A stretch of 7,324 nt of DNA from Lachnospiraceae bacterium UBA4317 (GTDB lineage: Bacteria; Bacillota_A; Clostridia; Lachnospirales; Lachnospiraceae), in contig DGUF01000156.1 of NCBI GenBank assembly GCA_002394525.1, forward strand, positions 1 through 7,324. The letters are read 5' to 3'. The translations under genes were made by a program, and so were the position numbers. Under the pieces are notes generated by a model. It searched no databases. It was given only the letters and a program-made list of their open reading frames with translations, and was not told the DNA's origin. Position 1 is the first letter of the stretch. The number at the start of each line of letters is the position of its first letter. Positions 5,263-7,324 of this stretch are shown one piece after another.

Positions 5263-7245
5263 ATGAAAAAGACATTTTGCAAAAAGAGACCCGACAAGAG
5301 CAGCCTGCACCATAGACCGGCCATGCCGGCCTTATGGCTGTACCGTAAACCGGCCCTTCCAGCCTTATGCCTGTACCGTAAACCGACCCTTCCGGCTTTA
5401 TGCCTGATCCTGTGCCTGGTCCTGGCGGGCTGTGCCTCCAAGGCCGGGCCCGGGGAAGGAGCGGGGACGGCAGTCACGAAAGAAGCCGGGACAGCGGACG
5501 CTGAAGCCGTCTCCGGAAGCGGGACCGGCAAAGGCGTGCAGGCCGTAGACGCGGAGGCCGCAGCAGCAGGCGGCACCGAAGCTGGCGCAAGAGCGGCAGC
5601 AGGAAACGGGACCGGCAAAGATGCGGACGCCGCGGACGGAACCTATGTCCCTGCCTCCTTCAAAGCGGAGGGCGGGACCGGCAAGGTGAAGATCAGCTGC
5701 TCCGAAGTCACGGTCTCGGAGGGAAAGGCCCAGGCCCTTATCACCTTCAGCAGCCCCCACTATGAGTGGGTCAAAGTGGACGGCGTGCAGTACGACCCGA
5801 AGAACGCGCAGGACAGGGACCGCGACAGCTCTGTCTTCAGGATCCCTGTGGCCCTCGAGGAGGATATGGAGATTATCGGACTCACGACAGCCATGTCGGA
5901 GCCCCACGAGATCACCTATACCATCCGGATCGGCCTGCAGGAAGGCGGGGATTCTTCCGGAAGCGCGGCGGCAGCCGATGCCGGAAAGACAGCGGCCGGG
6001 GATGAAAAGACAGCAGCCGGTGCCGGAAAGACAGCGGCCGGGGATGAAAAGACAGCAGCCGGTGCCGAAGAGACTGCAGCCGGCGCCGGAATGACAGCGG
6101 ACGTTGCTGAAGAGGCTGAAAATACGGATGGAGAGGACTCGGCCGGCCGGACAGCCGACCCTGGAAAGGGACAGGCCGCCAAGGCGCCCGCCCTCAAGGG
6201 CCTCACCCTTGTCGACACAATGGACCGCAGCTATGCCGAGACCTTTGACATTTTTACCTATGAGGGAGAGGACGGCAGCCAGTTCCGCCTGATCGACATC
6301 CACGACAGCGCCAGCTACCTGCTGGTCCCCGAGGGGGCTCAGGCGCCCGCGGACCTGCCGGCAGAGATCACCCTGCTCCGCCAGCCCCTGGACGATATCT
6401 ATGTCGCGGCGACCTCCTCCATGGCCCTTTTTGACGCGGCGGGAGCCCTGGACCAGGTGAAGCTGACAGGGACGGACCGGTCCGGCTGGTATATCGACGC
6501 TCCGAAAAAAGCCCTGGAAGAGGGAAAAATGACCTACGCCGGCAAGTACAGCGCCCCGGACTACGAGCTGCTCCTGGCATCCGGCTGTGACCTGGCCGTG
6601 GAATCCATGATGATCCTCCACGCCCCGGAGGTCAGGGAGAAGCTGGAGGAACTGGGCATTCCGGTCCTGATCGATACATCCAGCGCCGAGAGCCATCCCC
6701 TGGGAAGGACCGAATGGGTGCGCCTCTACGGCGTCCTGACCGGACATGAGGCTGAGGCGGAGGCATTTTTCGAAGAACAGAAGGAGAGCTTTGCGGCCGC
6801 AGAAGACTATGAAAAGACAGGAAAGACCGTGGCCTTCTTCTCCATTACCTCCACCGGGAACGTGATCGTCCGCGCCTCGGACGACTATATTCCGGAAATG
6901 ATCGAACTGGCCGGAGGCAGTTATATTTTCAATGATCTTTTGAGCAAAAACGGCAGCAGCGCCTCGGTCCGCCTCTCCATGGAGGATTTTTACAACACAG
7001 CCAGGGACGCGGATTACCTGGTCTACAATGCGACCATCGAACAGCCCGTCCGCAGCATCGACACCCTGTGCGGACAGTCCTCCCTGTTCAGGGATTTCGA
7101 GGCTGTCAAAAACGGAAATGTCTGGCAGGTGCAGCGCAGCCTCTACCAGTCCCCGGACATAGCGGCCCGGATGATCACGGACTTTCACGCCATGCTGACG
7201 GGAGAAGGGGCCGACGGGATGACATTTCTGGAGAAGCTGCAGTAA
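5263..7245 (+). CDS. Lipoprotein substrate-binding protein of a BtuF/FhuD-type ABC importer, probably for corrinoid
   Basis: This 660-residue protein is predicted to be membrane-anchored outside the cell and to hand a ligand to an ABC permease. Residues 1-56 are a long signal peptide ending in the lipobox LAGC (54-57), so Cys57 would be lipidated. Residues 58-135 are an Ala/Gly/Thr linker. Residues 138-225 form a beta-rich domain I cannot name, with SPHYEWVKVDGVQY (164-177) and TTAMSEPHEITY (208-219). Residues 228-308 are a repeat linker. Residues 312-655 resemble the class III binding-protein fold (PF01497 type): SYLLVPEG, then DYELLLASGCDLAVESMM (433-450), a long helix and a second lobe (about 521-655). 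Usual family members are about 300-400 residues, so this one is enlarged by its N-terminal additions. GGAG at 5251-5254 sets the start. The cobalamin riboswitch upstream points to corrinoid as ligand; a metal-siderophore or heme ligand is the alternative. Permease and ATPase genes are not in view. Confidence 0.85.
   Translation: MKKTFCKKRPDKSSLHHRPAMPALWLYRKPALPALCLYRKPTLPALCLILCLVLAGCASKAGPGEGAGTAVTKEAGTADAEAVSGSGTGKGVQAVDAEAAAAGGTEAGARAAAGNGTGKDADAADGTYVPASFKAEGGTGKVKISCSEVTVSEGKAQALITFSSPHYEWVKVDGVQYDPKNAQDRDRDSSVFRIPVALEEDMEIIGLTTAMSEPHEITYTIRIGLQEGGDSSGSAAAADAGKTAAGDEKTAAGAGKTAAGDEKTAAGAEETAAGAGMTADVAEEAENTDGEDSAGRTADPGKGQAAKAPALKGLTLVDTMDRSYAETFDIFTYEGEDGSQFRLIDIHDSASYLLVPEGAQAPADLPAEITLLRQPLDDIYVAATSSMALFDAAGALDQVKLTGTDRSGWYIDAPKKALEEGKMTYAGKYSAPDYELLLASGCDLAVESMMILHAPEVREKLEELGIPVLIDTSSAESHPLGRTEWVRLYGVLTGHEAEAEAFFEEQKESFAAAEDYEKTGKTVAFFSITSTGNVIVRASDDYIPEMIELAGGSYIFNDLLSKNGSSASVRLSMEDFYNTARDADYLVYNATIEQPVRSIDTLCGQSSLFRDFEAVKNGNVWQVQRSLYQSPDIAARMITDFHAMLTGEGADGMTFLEKLQ
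5308..5406 (+). repeat. Three tandem 33-bp units inside the signal-peptide coding region
   Basis: Units lie at 5308-5340, 5341-5373 and 5374-5406. Units 2 and 3 match at 30 of 33 bases and units 1 and 2 at 26 of 33. They encode HHRPAMPALWL, YRKPALPALCL and YRKPTLPALCL, in frame, just before the hydrophobic core and lipobox. The repeats explain the unusually long signal peptide and look like recent in-frame duplication. Confidence 0.9.
5979..6100 (+). repeat. Perfect 42-bp tandem duplication plus degenerate 21-bp units in the linker
   Basis: Positions 5979-6020 are repeated exactly at 6021-6062, and two degenerate 21-bp-scale units follow to about 6100. Each unit encodes a seven-residue pattern of the type AGDEKTA/AGAGKTA/AGAEETA. 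The repeat sits in the hydrophilic linker between the unnamed beta domain and the binding-protein fold. Being multiples of three bases, copy changes would keep the frame. Confidence 0.93.
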
Positions 7246-7283
7246 ATGAGGGTTTATAGGGGAGGGACGAGCCGGGCATGACA

Positions 7284-7320
7284 GGTGTGACGGGGTGTCA
7301 GGTGTGACAGGGGGTGTGAC
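7284..7320 (+). repeat. Short G-rich direct repeats at the window edge
   Basis: GGTGTGAC occurs at 7284-7291, 7301-7308 and 7313-7320, each followed by A/G and a G-run. This lies 38 bases past the stop of the binding-protein gene and runs off the window. An ATG at 7278 after GGGGAGGG gives only nine codons before a stop. A GTG at 7295 stays open to the edge, so the start of a downstream permease gene cannot be placed. Confidence 0.7.
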
Positions 7321-7324
7321 AGGG

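Noticed and set aside
5308..5406. CRISPR-like spacing of repeats
   Set aside because: The 33-bp units are directly adjacent, in frame and coding, with no spacers.
5398..7188. 596-codon open frame on the - strand opposite the binding protein
   Set aside because: It is antisense to the lipoprotein gene with its lipobox and binding-protein fold; the repeats merely translate without stops in this frame too.

Overview
The window looks like a chromosomal segment of a moderately high-GC member of the Clostridia, probably Lachnospiraceae. The grounds are strong AGGAGG-type ribosome sites, an anaerobic-route cobalamin gene set, a Gram-positive lipoprotein binding protein, a double-glycine-leader peptide with an SH3-like core, and a SpoIIE/PP2C-type C-terminus at the left edge. 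This assignment is an inference from style and content, not from a database search. All supported genes are on the + strand.

Layout. 1-57 is the last 18 codons of an upstream gene, probably a SpoIIE-type phosphatase. 58-255 is non-coding and made largely of three to four degenerate copies of a ~50-bp unit. 256-2541 is one long gene joining CobK/CbiJ, CbiE and CbiT. 2542-2788 holds a long hairpin after that gene, then a set of mutually exclusive hairpins just before the next ribosome site. 2789-3922 is cbiG. 3923-4078 is a short promoter-bearing gap. 4079-4426 encodes a 115-aa secreted-peptide-like product with a GG leader, followed by a very strong intrinsic terminator. 4520-4960 has a promoter, a complete-looking cobalamin riboswitch (4634-4873) and a terminator-like expression platform. 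4960-5262 is a long structured leader with no convincing gene. 5263-7245 is a lipoprotein substrate-binding protein of the BtuF/FhuD type with unusual repeat-expanded segments. The last ~80 bases are G-rich short repeats leading to the window edge.

How they work together. CbiG opens the lactone ring of cobalt-precorrin-5A. CbiJ reduces cobalt-precorrin-6A. CbiT and CbiE then finish the C15, C12 and C5 chemistry, giving cobalt-precorrin-8. So the two biosynthetic genes cover consecutive middle steps of anaerobic corrin synthesis. The other cbi genes are not here, so the pathway is split between loci or continues outside. The riboswitch sits ahead of the binding-protein gene, which makes corrinoid the most likely cargo; permease and ATPase genes would be expected downstream. 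The GG-leader SH3 peptide lies between the two cobalamin-related blocks with its own promoter and terminator, and nothing in the sequence ties it to B12. The most unusual items are the CbiJ-CbiE-CbiT fusion, the SH3-type GG peptide, and the repeat-built signal peptide and linkers of the binding protein.
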